The notes: a model not told the origin generated them from the letters alone. DNA of 15,218 nucleotides from CAYVGO01 sp964450725 (GCA_964450725.1 CAYVGO010000054.1:1-15218), one strand, 5' to 3'; positions 1-8,301 are shown, numbered from the stretch's first letter. Made by a program: numbers and translations.

Positions 1-68
1 AATTCAAACAATTAAACAATTCAAACAATTAAACAATTCAAACAATTAAACAATTAAACAATATAAAC
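1..68. repeat. 17-bp tandem repeat upstream of the surface-protein gene
   Basis: The unit aattcaaacaattaaac occurs three times without a mismatch (1-17, 18-34, 35-51). It is followed by a half unit aattaaac (52-59) and a degenerate aatataaac (60-68). The array ends 11 bases before the ATG at 80, so at least part of it probably lies in the 5' untranslated leader. The window edge cuts off whatever precedes it, so the full copy number and the promoter are unknown. Such short arrays can change in length by slippage; an effect on expression is only a guess. Confidence 0.85.
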
Positions 69-79
69 ATTTCAATATC

Positions 80-3000
80 ATGAAAAAAATCTTCTTAGCA
101 TTCTTCATTCTTACATTCTTTAGTTCCTTCATTTCCTCCGCACAGACCTTTGGCGGCGGCACTGGCACGGCGGCCGACCCCTACCAAATTGCCACCGTAG
201 CCCACCTTAAGGAGCTATCCACCTTCGTGATGAATGACCCCGACGATAGTGGGGATGCTACCTCTAAAAACACCTACGATAAATACTGGAAGTTGATGAA
301 TGACCTCGACTTCACCGGCGTTACAGACTTCATCCCTATCGGCGGTTGTGGTGATAATGTTACTAACAATGGCTCAAAATGGTTTGCCGGCACGTTCGAT
401 GGTGGCGGCTTTACCGTCAAGAACCTTACGATTGAACAATCCGACAAAGATTACGTCGGTTTGTTTGGTTATAATGTGGGTGTTGTCAAGAATCTCGGCG
501 TAGTCGGGGGTACTGTGAGCGGAAGTAATAATGTTGGCGGTTTGGTGGGACGGAATAGTGGCACTATCGAGAACTGCTACAATACCGGCTCGGTTACGGG
601 CAATGGTTATGTTGGCGGTTTGGTGGGATGGAATAATAATGGTGCCACTGTCGCTAATTGTTATGCTGCCCCTGCGTCCATTACCTCTTGGACAACAAAT
701 AAAGGGGTATTGATTGGATATTGGGCTGGAGGCACACTCTCAAACTGCTACTATCTAAAAGATTTGAACATTGAGGGCATTTCGGGTTGGGGTTTTAACG
801 ATGAACAAAACCTCAAAGGGAAAACCGTAGCCGAATTAAAAACAACGGCAATGATTGACTTGCTCAACGGCTCACGGAGTTCCGGTGCCTGGAAAGAAGA
901 CCTTATACCCAATATTAATTACGGCTACCCCATTTTAAACAGACAAAATCTGCCGGCAACTTATCATACGGTTAAATTCAGTGTTATTGATGGTAGCCCG
1001 GTACAGGCAGACATTGCCATTGAATCGGGTCAAAAAATAATGGAAAGACATCTCACGGCTCCCGTATGGACAGGTAGCGGTGCACCGAAGTTTTTCAAGG
1101 CTTGGTGTACAGAGTCGGCAACCACCCATCTGTGGGATTTTGATAATGCGGTTACAAACACGATGACACTTTACGCAAAATGGACAGAGGCTCGTACGGT
1201 AACCTTTATTAGCAACAATTCTACGCTGACTACAGTTAATATTCCCGATGGCAATACCCTTCCACAACCTGTTGCCCCCACACAAACGGGCTATTCTTTT
1301 GGCGGATGGTTTGAGGATAATAACACGTTTAATACACCGTGGGACTTTGAGGGCAATTTAGTTACTGTAGATGTTACCCTGTATGCCAAATGGGATAACC
1401 TTAACGATGCATTAGACAATGCAACATTAGTATTTCAGACGAACAACGTACAGTGGACTGTCGTTACAGAGGCTACTGCCAAAGGAGGGTCGTGTGTGAA
1501 AAGCGGAACGATTGGTAATAACGGCAGTACCGAAGTTTCGACTACAATAACAGGACCTGTCGTTGTGAGTTTTAACTACAAAGTCTCCAGTGAAGACGGT
1601 TGGGACTTCTTAGAGTTTTTAGTTGAAGGTACTCTAATGGAGAGTTGGTCAGGTACTTCGGAGACCGATTGGCGTACCTACCACTATGGTGTGCCGGCCG
1701 GCAGTCATACCCTTACGTGGAAATATACCAAAGACGTTATCAATAGTGATGGTGACGACTGTGCATGGATAGATAATATACAGTTAATAACCGAAGGTGT
1801 TGTTTTTTTCTCTGGTAACGGGAATACAGCGGGAGATGCTCCGGAAATGATAAACGGTGTTTCCGTAATCCTGCCCGATGAAGGTAGGTTAGTTAAATCC
1901 GGATATGTGTTTACGGGTTGGAACACGGCAGCAGATGGTAGCGGTACGTCGTATGCCGCAGGAGCCACAAGTCCGGCTTCCGGAGTCATTGTACTCTATG
2001 CTCAATGGAAAATCAATTTTAATGGTGCAGGTACGGATGCTGACCCTTACCAAATTGCCACGATGGCAGACCTGCAAACACTCTCAACAATGGTGATGAC
2101 CGATCTTTCCACCACCGGTATGAATACCGTAGGCAAGTTCTTCAAACTGATGAACAATATAGACATGACGAGTGCAGACTTTATCCCGATTGGAGGCTGG
2201 GATAATCCTACATCGAACAATATTGACAAATTCTTTGCCGGTACTTTTGACGGGGATGGACACAAGATATTCAACCTGATTGTTAGCAAGACGGGAATGA
2301 ATTATGTCGGGTTGTTTGGACGCAACTTCGGTGATATTAAGTATCTTGGCGTTGAAGGAGGTACAATGGAGGGCAATGTTTATGTTGGCGGTTTGGTGGG
2401 AGAGAATTATGGTACTGTCGCTGATGGTTATGCCACCGGCTCGGTTACGGGCAATGATTATGTTGGCGGTTTGGTGGGAGAGAATTATGGTACTGTCGCT
2501 GATGGTTATGCCACCGGCTCGGTTACGGGCAATGATTATGTTGGCGGTTTGGTGGGATGGAATAATAATGGTGCCACTGTCGCTAATTGTTATGCTGCCC
2601 CTGCGTCCATTACCTCTTGGACAACAAATAAAGGGGTATTGATTGGATATTGGGCTGGAGGCACACTCTCAAACTGCTACTATCTAAAAGATTTGAACAT
2701 TGAGGGCATTTCGGGTTGGGGTTTTGACGATGCCACAAACCTCAAAGGGAAAACCGTAGCCGAATTAAAAACAACGGCAATGATTGACCTGCTCAACGGC
2801 TCACCAAGTTCCGGTGCTTGGAAAGAAGACCTTATACCCAATATTAATTACGGCTATCCGATATTGAGTTGGCAAGCAAAGAGGATTGTAAGTTTCAGTG
2901 TTGACGGTGGCAGTTCGACAGGCTCACTGACCACTATTTATGGTAACACGATTACCCAACCCACCGACCCGACCAAATCCGGATATACTTTCGGTGGCTG

Positions 3001-4276
3001 GTATAAGGACACCCAGTTCACTACCGCGTGGAACTTTACTACTGATGTAGTTACTGCCGATATGACGCTGTATGCTAAGTGGACTATCAACAGTTATACT
3101 GTTACCTTCAGTGTTGACGGCGGCAGTTCGACAGGCTCACTGACCACTATTTATGGTAGCACGATTACCCAACCCACCGACCCGACCAAATCCGGATATA
3201 CTTTCGGTGGCTGGTATAAGGACACCCAGTTCACTACCGCGTGGAACTTTACTACTGATGTAGTTACTGCCGATATGACGCTGTATGCTAAGTGGACAGC
3301 CATCACTTATACTGTTGCGTATAGCGGAAATGGCAATACCAGCGGTACAGTTTCTGCAGACCAAAGCAAAACTTACGGCACTCCTTTAACCCTTGCTACT
3401 GTTGGTACATTAGTAAAGACCGGTTTTGTCTTCACAGGTTGGAATACAGCCGCTGATGGGTCTGGTACAACTTACACTGCAGGTTCTTCGCTATCTGCCG
3501 ACTTATCTACGACTGCCAATGAAATTATTACGCTGTATGCAAAATGGATAGATGAAAATACTACCTACACTGTTTCTTATAGTATCAATAACGGTACAGG
3601 TACTGCTCCTGCGAATCAGTCAGTAACAGTGGGTAACAGTATTACCTTGCCTGCAGGTAGTGGTTTGAGTAAAGAGGGTTATACTTTTGCAGGCTGGAAT
3701 ACGGCAGCCAATGGTAGCGGAACAGACTACGCAGCCGGCAGCAGTTATGCTGTTATGGCAGACATCACGCTGTATGCTAAGTGGACTATCAACAGTTATA
3801 CTGTTACCTTCAGTGTTGACGGCGGCAGTTCGACAGGCTCACTGACCACTATTTATGGTAGCACGATTACCCAACCCACCGACCCGACCAAATCCGGATA
3901 TACTTTCGGTGGCTGGTATAAGGACACTGAGTTTGTCGAAGTGTGGGACTTTACTACCGATGTAGTTACTGCGGATATTACGCTGTATGCTAAGTGGACA
4001 GCAGAACCTACCGGTATTTTAGATATGAAGGTTGCTGAGTTGAAACTCTATCCTAACCCTGCCACCACCGTATTGAATATCGACCTTACAGCTACAGACA
4101 TTTCGACTACGGACATTGAGCGTAGTCGAAATGTCCAATCGGTAGATATTTTCGACATTACCGGCAAATTGGTACTCCAAGTCCCCGCTGCCGCAGTCAT
4201 CGACATTTCTACACTTCCGCAGGGAACTTACATTGTCAAGGCTGGGAACTATCGTGGAAAAGTGTTGAAGAACTAA
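80..4276 (+). CDS. T9SS-sorted surface protein with GLUG and InlB-type repeats
   Basis: This 1398-residue protein is probably exported by Sec and then attached to or released from the cell surface by the type IX system. A signal peptide covers residues 1-21 (cleavage SSA|Q). Two GLUG regions (about 25-290 and 647-930) each open with a DPYQIAT motif and carry VGGLVG repeats. Eight InlB/Listeria-Bacteroides-type repeats ending in LYAKW or LYAQW lie at about 294-371, 372-440, 573-645, 937-1003, 1008-1074, 1075-1157, 1162-1237 and 1240-1308. A beta-sandwich-like segment with an aromatic DDCAWIDNI motif lies at about 443-573. The last 80 residues are a type A sorting domain (LYPNPATTVLNI near 1323, ending in VLKN). 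These families suggest adhesion or matrix binding, but no ligand can be read from the sequence. The ATG at 80 is chosen because it gives the signal peptide directly. Confidence 0.93.
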   Translation: MKKIFLAFFILTFFSSFISSAQTFGGGTGTAADPYQIATVAHLKELSTFVMNDPDDSGDATSKNTYDKYWKLMNDLDFTGVTDFIPIGGCGDNVTNNGSKWFAGTFDGGGFTVKNLTIEQSDKDYVGLFGYNVGVVKNLGVVGGTVSGSNNVGGLVGRNSGTIENCYNTGSVTGNGYVGGLVGWNNNGATVANCYAAPASITSWTTNKGVLIGYWAGGTLSNCYYLKDLNIEGISGWGFNDEQNLKGKTVAELKTTAMIDLLNGSRSSGAWKEDLIPNINYGYPILNRQNLPATYHTVKFSVIDGSPVQADIAIESGQKIMERHLTAPVWTGSGAPKFFKAWCTESATTHLWDFDNAVTNTMTLYAKWTEARTVTFISNNSTLTTVNIPDGNTLPQPVAPTQTGYSFGGWFEDNNTFNTPWDFEGNLVTVDVTLYAKWDNLNDALDNATLVFQTNNVQWTVVTEATAKGGSCVKSGTIGNNGSTEVSTTITGPVVVSFNYKVSSEDGWDFLEFLVEGTLMESWSGTSETDWRTYHYGVPAGSHTLTWKYTKDVINSDGDDCAWIDNIQLITEGVVFFSGNGNTAGDAPEMINGVSVILPDEGRLVKSGYVFTGWNTAADGSGTSYAAGATSPASGVIVLYAQWKINFNGAGTDADPYQIATMADLQTLSTMVMTDLSTTGMNTVGKFFKLMNNIDMTSADFIPIGGWDNPTSNNIDKFFAGTFDGDGHKIFNLIVSKTGMNYVGLFGRNFGDIKYLGVEGGTMEGNVYVGGLVGENYGTVADGYATGSVTGNDYVGGLVGENYGTVADGYATGSVTGNDYVGGLVGWNNNGATVANCYAAPASITSWTTNKGVLIGYWAGGTLSNCYYLKDLNIEGISGWGFDDATNLKGKTVAELKTTAMIDLLNGSPSSGAWKEDLIPNINYGYPILSWQAKRIVSFSVDGGSSTGSLTTIYGNTITQPTDPTKSGYTFGGWYKDTQFTTAWNFTTDVVTADMTLYAKWTINSYTVTFSVDGGSSTGSLTTIYGSTITQPTDPTKSGYTFGGWYKDTQFTTAWNFTTDVVTADMTLYAKWTAITYTVAYSGNGNTSGTVSADQSKTYGTPLTLATVGTLVKTGFVFTGWNTAADGSGTTYTAGSSLSADLSTTANEIITLYAKWIDENTTYTVSYSINNGTGTAPANQSVTVGNSITLPAGSGLSKEGYTFAGWNTAANGSGTDYAAGSSYAVMADITLYAKWTINSYTVTFSVDGGSSTGSLTTIYGSTITQPTDPTKSGYTFGGWYKDTEFVEVWDFTTDVVTADITLYAKWTAEPTGILDMKVAELKLYPNPATTVLNIDLTATDISTTDIERSRNVQSVDIFDITGKLVLQVPAAAVIDISTLPQGTYIVKAGNYRGKVLKN
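608..936 (+). repeat. Intragenic long direct repeat, copy A (GLUG region)
   Basis: Bases 608-796 are identical to 2537-2725 (189 bp). The match continues with scattered substitutions and no indel to about 936 (offset 1929 bp throughout). It encodes the end of the first GLUG region, including NCYAAPASI and the segment up to PNINYGYPIL. Complete identity over 189 bp, including third codon positions, points to a recent duplication or gene conversion. Confidence 0.92.
2381..2536 (+). repeat. 78-bp tandem repeat, two units (GLUG)
   Basis: Two head-to-tail units of 78 bp (2381-2458 and 2459-2536) each encode 26 residues beginning YVGGLVGENYG and ending TGSVTGND. They are identical as far as I can read, and a third, diverging unit starts at 2537. 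The unit is a multiple of three, so gain or loss of copies would keep the frame. The first GLUG region has only related, non-identical units at this place, so the expansion is specific to the second region. Confidence 0.9.
2537..2865 (+). repeat. Intragenic long direct repeat, copy B (GLUG region)
   Basis: This is the partner of 608-936 at a constant offset of 1929 bp, identical over 2537-2725 and near-identical afterwards. Substitutions appear from 2726 on, for example GFDDATN here against GFNDEQN in copy A, and SPSSG against SRSSG. Recombination between the copies would remove about 1.9 kb in frame, leaving a shorter but still sorted protein. Confidence 0.92.
2894..3297 (+). repeat. 191-bp InlB-type repeat, first two DNA copies
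   Basis: Copies at 2894-3084 and 3107-3297 are separated by 22 bp. They differ at very few bases (for example GGTGGC/GGCGGC and GGTAAC/GGTAGC). Each encodes one InlB-type repeat with the core SGYTFGGWYKD and the end TLYAKWT. A third copy is at 3809-3999. Confidence 0.9.
3809..3999 (+). repeat. 191-bp InlB-type repeat, third DNA copy
   Basis: This copy has the same length as 2894-3084 and 3107-3297 and is nearly identical in its first two thirds. It then differs around 3930-3950, where it encodes EFVEVWDF instead of QFTTAWNF. It is separated from the others by two more divergent InlB-type repeats (about 3300-3790), which suggests duplication of a block followed by local divergence. Confidence 0.88.
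4097..4135. repeat. Perfect palindromic element inside the sorting-domain coding region
   Basis: Arms gacatttcgactacg (4097-4111) and cgtagtcgaaatgtc (4121-4135) are perfect reverse complements of 15 bp around a 9-base loop. The element is translated in frame as part of DISTTDIERSRNVQS within the T9SS domain, between the LYPNP strand and the VDIFDITGK strand. The core TGAGCGTAGTCGAA looks like a REP-type palindrome that I recall as scattered in Bacteroidetes genomes; that family link is from memory and was not searched. Confidence 0.8.
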
Positions 4277-4306
4277 ATATAAATTGTGAATTGGAATACA
4301 CCCTGC

Positions 4307-4481
4307 GACAAACTGCGACAAATATCGACGAACGTTGTTGTAGAGACGTATTGCATACGTCTCAGACCCAAACCGCAACGTCTCAGACCCAAGCCGCAAC
4401 GTCTCAGACCCAAGCCGCAACGAACGGCGACAAATATCGACCAGCCGTTTGTCGCTGAGACGTATGCAATACGTCTCTACA
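4307..4481. repeat. Composite intergenic element with 27-bp inverted arms
   Basis: Arms 4339-4365 and 4455-4481 are perfect reverse complements over 27 bp. Each arm is itself a hairpin, with gagacgtat and atacgtctc around a three-base loop. A 15-bp direct repeat gcgacaaatatcgac lies outside the left arm (4315-4329) and just inside the right arm (4427-4441). The interior holds a three-unit tandem array (4358-4420). No open frame with coding character fills the element and there is no transposase, so a REP-like or MITE-like non-autonomous repeat is most likely. Confidence 0.85.
4358..4420. repeat. 21-bp tandem repeat, three units
   Basis: The 21-bp unit begins cgtctcagacccaa and ends ccgcaa. 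It occurs at 4358-4378, 4379-4399 and 4400-4420; the first unit differs from the other two by one base (aaaccg against aagccg). Each unit begins with the cgtctcag end of the left inverted arm, so the array seems to have grown by repeated copying of the arm end plus adjacent sequence. Confidence 0.88.
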
Positions 4482-4513
4482 GCAGCCATTGTTTGGCGAA
4501 ATTTGTCGAATCA

Positions 4514-4558
4514 GGGCTAAAGCCCGTACACCTGTACTTCTTCAAAGTACAGGTGTAC
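4514..4558. repeat. Two adjacent hairpins downstream of the surface-protein gene
   Basis: A small palindrome gggct-aa-agccc (4514-4525) directly abuts a perfect 14-bp stem. The stem arms are gtacacctgtactt (4526-4539) and aagtacaggtgtac (4545-4558), with the loop cttca. No T-run follows, so it is not a standard intrinsic terminator. It could still block or process transcript ends between the two genes. The pair resembles dispersed Bacteroidetes palindromes, but this is not verified. Confidence 0.75.
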
Positions 4559-4681
4559 TGCTTATGTACTCCACTCATCATTATTTTGTAGTGTATGTCT
4601 AAAAATTTCAGCAATGAACATTTCATTCTGTATTTTTAATTTTACATTTCAATCCAATGATTAAGTTTAAAGGAAATGATG

Positions 4682-4689
4682 TAAATTTG
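4682..4689 (+). promoter_or_regulatory. Candidate Bacteroidetes -7 promoter element
   Basis: The octamer taaatttg matches the Bacteroidetes -7 consensus TAnnTTTG exactly. It lies 77 bases before the ATG at 4767, which would give a leader of about 70 bases. I see no clear TTTG at the expected -33 position, only TTTA-like sequence near 4665. The rest of the spacer from 4559 to 4766 is AT-rich with nothing else recognised. Confidence 0.4.
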
Positions 4690-4766
4690 TAGCCTTTATA
4701 TCTCTTGGTACTTATTAATAAGCATTTTCAATTCATCTATAAAATATCCATCAAAATTATTTAGTT

Positions 4767-6746
4767 ATGAAAACCCTATTTTCTCTTTTCTTTGGTGCAT
4801 TGTTACTTTGTGTAACTTCACTTTTGACTGCCACAGCACAAAATCCCAAGCCTTTTGTTATTCCCGAACTGCGACAGTGGAATGGAAGTACAGGCTTTTT
4901 TACTCCCGACAAGAATACCCGACTTTTTATCTCTCCGCAAGCACCTAAACTTGCCATACAAGCCCTGCACTCATTGTCAGAAGATGCACAAAAAATGTTG
5001 GGATTACCTTTTGAAGTGATTCATGACAATCAGAAAGATGGGGATATTATATTTTCAGTTATTCCCATTAACAATAAAAATAAAGAAGCCTATAGCATAG
5101 AGATTCAACCTGCAAAAGTTGTTATTTCCGCCAATACTTCTACAGGAATTTTGTGGAGTACCAAGACGTTGCTTCAAATTATGGAACAGTCTGAAAAAAG
5201 AGTCATTCCCTGCGGGTCTATCGAAGATTATCCGCAATATAAAATGCGGGGCTTTATGTTAGACGTAGGACGTAAGTTTTTTTCTATGGAATATCTTGAG
5301 CAGTGCGTAAAAATGCTTTCGTATTATAAAATGAATACGTTTCAAATCCACTTAAACGACAACGGGTTTTATGATTTGTTTGAGAGAGATTGGAATAAAA
5401 CATACGCTGCTTTTAGGTTAGAAAGTACAACCTTTCCTGAATTAACTGCAAAAGACGGATTTTATACTAAAGCAGCATTTCGAAAATTACAGCAACAAGC
5501 ACTATCTGCCGGCGTTACCATCATTCCTGAAATTGATGCTCCGGCTCACACTCTTGCCTTTTCACACTATTTACCCGAAATCGGCAGTAAAGAATATGGC
5601 ATGGATCACCTTGATTTATTCAATCCAAAAACTTATGAGTTTATGGATAAACTGTTAAAAGAATACTTAGAGGGTGATGACCCTATATTTGTCAATAGTT
5701 ATGTACACATTGGCACAGACGAATACAGCAACAAAGACAAAGAGGTAGTAGAAAAGTTCAGGTATTTTACCGACCGCTATATCCGTTATGTAGAATCTTT
5801 CGGAAAAAAAGCGATGGTTTGGGGAGCATTGACACATGCCAAAGGAGACACTCCCGTAAAAGTAGATAGTGTATTAATGGCTTGCTGGTATAACGGCTAT
5901 GCAGACCCTAAAGAGATGATAGAAAAAGGATATAACGTAATCAGCATTCCTGACGGATTGGTATATATTGTTCCCGGAGCGGGTTATTATCATGATTACC
6001 TGAATACCGAACATCTTTACAACAAATGGATTCCTTCACACATCGGGAAAGAAGTATTTGATGAAAACCACCCTCAAATTCAAGGGGGGATGTTTGCGGT
6101 GTGGAATGACCATTGTGGCAACGGTATTACTTTCCAAGACGTTCAGCACAGGCTTTTTCCTGCCGTACAAACCCTTGCCGTAAAGTTTTGGAACGGTTCT
6201 GCGGTAAAACTACCTTACGAAGAATTTAATAAAAAAAGATTACTGATTAGTGAAGCCCCCGGAGTAAACATTTTAGCACGCTACCCTCAACTAAAATCAA
6301 AAGTCATTTTTACTGCAAAAACCCTAAAGCCCAACAGTACAACAACTGTCAATGAAATAGGATTCGGATATAATGCAGAATTTACCGTCAACCTGAAAAC
6401 CGTAAAAAAGGGAGATGTTCTTTTTAAATCTGACAATACAACATTCTATGCTGCCGACCCAAAGACCGGGAAAGTAGGATTTGAGCGCGACGGATACCTT
6501 TGTACTTTTAATTATAATATTCCGACCAAGACACAACAAAAAATCAGAATAGAAGGCAGTAATTATTCTACCAAACTTTTTGTCAACGACCGATTGATAG
6601 AAGACCTTACTCCTGATAAATTACAGCGTGAAAAAGTAAACGGCACTCACCACACCGTGAAGTTTTATCAGACATTGGTATTTCCGATGGCACAAACGGG
6701 AAACTTTGACGGCAAGTTGACTGATGTAAAAGTAACAGTGGAGTAA
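4767..6746 (+). CDS. Exported GH20 beta-N-acetylhexosaminidase-type glycoside hydrolase
   Basis: Family 20 enzymes remove terminal N-acetylhexosamine from glycans by substrate-assisted catalysis using an Asp-Glu pair. The 659-residue protein has a Sec signal peptide (1-24, TATA|Q) and an N-terminal alpha/beta domain (about 28-150). The TIM-barrel domain begins near 160 at MRGFMLDVGRKFF, where Arg169 fits the conserved substrate-binding arginine. IPEIDAPAH (253-261) and HIGTDE (314-319) follow, making Asp318/Glu319 the predicted catalytic pair. A C-terminal beta-rich, LamG-like region covers about 500-659. There is no T9SS tail and no convincing lipobox, so a periplasmic location is likely. 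It sits alone between repeat-rich spacers. Host-glycan or peptidoglycan-fragment trimming are both possible; the substrate cannot be read. Confidence 0.92.
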   Translation: MKTLFSLFFGALLLCVTSLLTATAQNPKPFVIPELRQWNGSTGFFTPDKNTRLFISPQAPKLAIQALHSLSEDAQKMLGLPFEVIHDNQKDGDIIFSVIPINNKNKEAYSIEIQPAKVVISANTSTGILWSTKTLLQIMEQSEKRVIPCGSIEDYPQYKMRGFMLDVGRKFFSMEYLEQCVKMLSYYKMNTFQIHLNDNGFYDLFERDWNKTYAAFRLESTTFPELTAKDGFYTKAAFRKLQQQALSAGVTIIPEIDAPAHTLAFSHYLPEIGSKEYGMDHLDLFNPKTYEFMDKLLKEYLEGDDPIFVNSYVHIGTDEYSNKDKEVVEKFRYFTDRYIRYVESFGKKAMVWGALTHAKGDTPVKVDSVLMACWYNGYADPKEMIEKGYNVISIPDGLVYIVPGAGYYHDYLNTEHLYNKWIPSHIGKEVFDENHPQIQGGMFAVWNDHCGNGITFQDVQHRLFPAVQTLAVKFWNGSAVKLPYEEFNKKRLLISEAPGVNILARYPQLKSKVIFTAKTLKPNSTTTVNEIGFGYNAEFTVNLKTVKKGDVLFKSDNTTFYAADPKTGKVGFERDGYLCTFNYNIPTKTQQKIRIEGSNYSTKLFVNDRLIEDLTPDKLQREKVNGTHHTVKFYQTLVFPMAQTGNFDGKLTDVKVTVE

Positions 6747-6778
6747 GAAGAGTGAAAAAAGGTTAGTCTGCAAAGGAG

Positions 6779-6797
6779 CAGAGACGTAGTGCATTAC
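6779..6797. repeat. Decayed half-copy of the GAGACGTA palindrome
   Basis: The stretch cagagacgtagtgcattac resembles one arm of the 4339-4365 repeat (tagagacgtattgcatacg), with substitutions that break the hairpin. It lies in the 83-bp spacer between the GH20 gene and the next gene. The spacer shows no clear promoter or terminator. Confidence 0.45.
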
Positions 6798-6829
6798 TAA
6801 ATAAATTCCTTACTTACTATTACAAAACA

Positions 6830-8281
6830 ATGAGAACAAAACTATTCGTACTATTATTTGCCCTGCTCCCGCTTTTGAGTATGGCAGAACTGACCAAACA
6901 AGAGGAGATTGAGTTGGTGAAGCAATTCATTGACCGAATAAAGCATGATAAAATCGACGAACTCTCACAACATGTTCAATATCCTTTATCTCTCTCCAAC
7001 CCTTTGCCGGACATAAAAGATAGTCAAGATTTTAAATACAGATACAAAGATATTTTTGACCGACAACTGATTGACGAAATTATTACTTCTAACCCTGCCA
7101 AAGATTGGTCGGCAATGGGTTGGCGGGGAATTATGCTCAATGATGGAACGTTGTGGATAGATTCCGACGGAAAACTGTCTGCCATCAATTATTTGTCAAC
7201 GGTTGAAAAGCAAAAAAGGCAGCAACTTATTGCCAAAGATAAGAACAGTGTACATCTGTCCATCAGAGAATTTTATGAGCCGGTATGTATTATTGAAACG
7301 GACAGGTTTATTATTCGTGTTGACGAAATCGAATATAATACCGGCATGTTTTCCTATCGTTATGCTTCATGGTCAAAAGGTAAATTGATGAGTGAAAAGC
7401 CCGACTTGGTGCTTTCCGGCGGTGAGTTGGTCTTTGACGGAACAGGAGGAAATCATCACTATCTGTTTAAAAATGGTGAATGCACCTACCAGTGCATGAT
7501 TAATGTAATACGAGCAACCAATACTCCCGAAGCAACTTTAATACTGACGAAGAATGATAAGATTATTTTATCTCAAGGCGGAAAGATTCGTAAAAATGAA
7601 AGTAGAGAAATAGAAAAAGCATTGACCGAAGAAGAACTTACGGATAACATCTTATCCCAATTAAAATTGAAACAAACGGATATTCAAGCGTCGCTCTTTT
7701 CAATAAAACCAATGCCTTATGACAAAGCAAAATCGGTGGTCGTTCTGCCCAAAATTGTTTACTATGAAAACGATAACGACTTTGAATTGGATGCTTACAT
7801 TTTAGTGGTTGACAATGCTGATGGAAAAATTCTATCGACCTTCTATGAGTCTAAAGCATGGATTTCTGATGCTGTAAAACTTGTCTATATTTCCATAGAC
7901 TTTGCCCCCTACAAACTGAATGCGAGAGAAAGGGCTTTTGGAATAAGGGTTAATTACATAGGTAGTAGTCGTACAAATCCTTATTCAAGCGAAGAGTTGT
8001 CATTATTTACTCCCAGAGAAAATATGCTGGAGAGAGTGTTGTCGAAATTTGAAGTTTCGAGTTCCTCCGGAGACTGGGATACGAATTGTGAAGGCAACTT
8101 TACGGATACTAAAACCGTCTTGATGCTTTCCTCCAAAAGTACGAACGGTTATTTTGACATTGTGGCAAAAAGTAAGATTGAATACACTCGTCAATTTATG
8201 CGTAATGACGACTGTAGTTTGGAGGAGAGTGTCGAAAATAAAACCGTAACCTTGAAGTTTGACGGCGAAAAATATCAATAA
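6830..8281 (+). CDS. Exported protein of unknown function, first gene of the operon
   Basis: I do not recognise a named family. The 483-residue protein has a signal peptide (1-19, SMA|E), so it should reach the periplasm or outer membrane. Residues about 22-125 are helix-rich, then contain WRGIMLNDGTLWIDSDGKL, a pattern like an NTF2-like fold (inference). A beta-rich part follows with the motif GTGGNHHYLFKNGECTY near 208-226, and then a second beta-rich half (about 280-483) with paired strands and few charged linkers. There are three visible cysteines beyond the signal in conserved-looking places and no transmembrane helix. The stop is followed 20 bases later by the next gene on the same strand. 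No promoter match was seen upstream, so it may share a transcript with the GH20 gene or have an unrecognised promoter. Confidence 0.85.
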   Translation: MRTKLFVLLFALLPLLSMAELTKQEEIELVKQFIDRIKHDKIDELSQHVQYPLSLSNPLPDIKDSQDFKYRYKDIFDRQLIDEIITSNPAKDWSAMGWRGIMLNDGTLWIDSDGKLSAINYLSTVEKQKRQQLIAKDKNSVHLSIREFYEPVCIIETDRFIIRVDEIEYNTGMFSYRYASWSKGKLMSEKPDLVLSGGELVFDGTGGNHHYLFKNGECTYQCMINVIRATNTPEATLILTKNDKIILSQGGKIRKNESREIEKALTEEELTDNILSQLKLKQTDIQASLFSIKPMPYDKAKSVVVLPKIVYYENDNDFELDAYILVVDNADGKILSTFYESKAWISDAVKLVYISIDFAPYKLNARERAFGIRVNYIGSSRTNPYSSEELSLFTPRENMLERVLSKFEVSSSSGDWDTNCEGNFTDTKTVLMLSSKSTNGYFDIVAKSKIEYTRQFMRNDDCSLEESVENKTVTLKFDGEKYQ

Positions 8282-8301
8282 ATTGAAAACACATAATAAT
8301 C

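Noticed and set aside
2304..2642. Overlapping plus-strand open frame of 112 codons with repeated units
   Set aside because: It is the out-of-frame shadow of the duplicated GLUG units of the 80-4276 gene.
4019..4489. Minus-strand open frame of 156 codons across the surface-protein end and the spacer
   Set aside because: It overlaps the well-supported T9SS sorting domain and consists of translated repeat units (LRLGSET).
4526..4558. Intrinsic terminator for the surface-protein gene
   Set aside because: The stem is perfect, but no T-run follows it and it sits about 250 bases after the stop among other palindromes, so it is listed as a repeat.
4286..4591. Open frame of 101 codons in the spacer after the surface-protein gene
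   Set aside because: It is made of the inverted and tandem repeats (LRPKPQR units), has no recognisable domain, and exists because the 21-bp repeat keeps the frame open.
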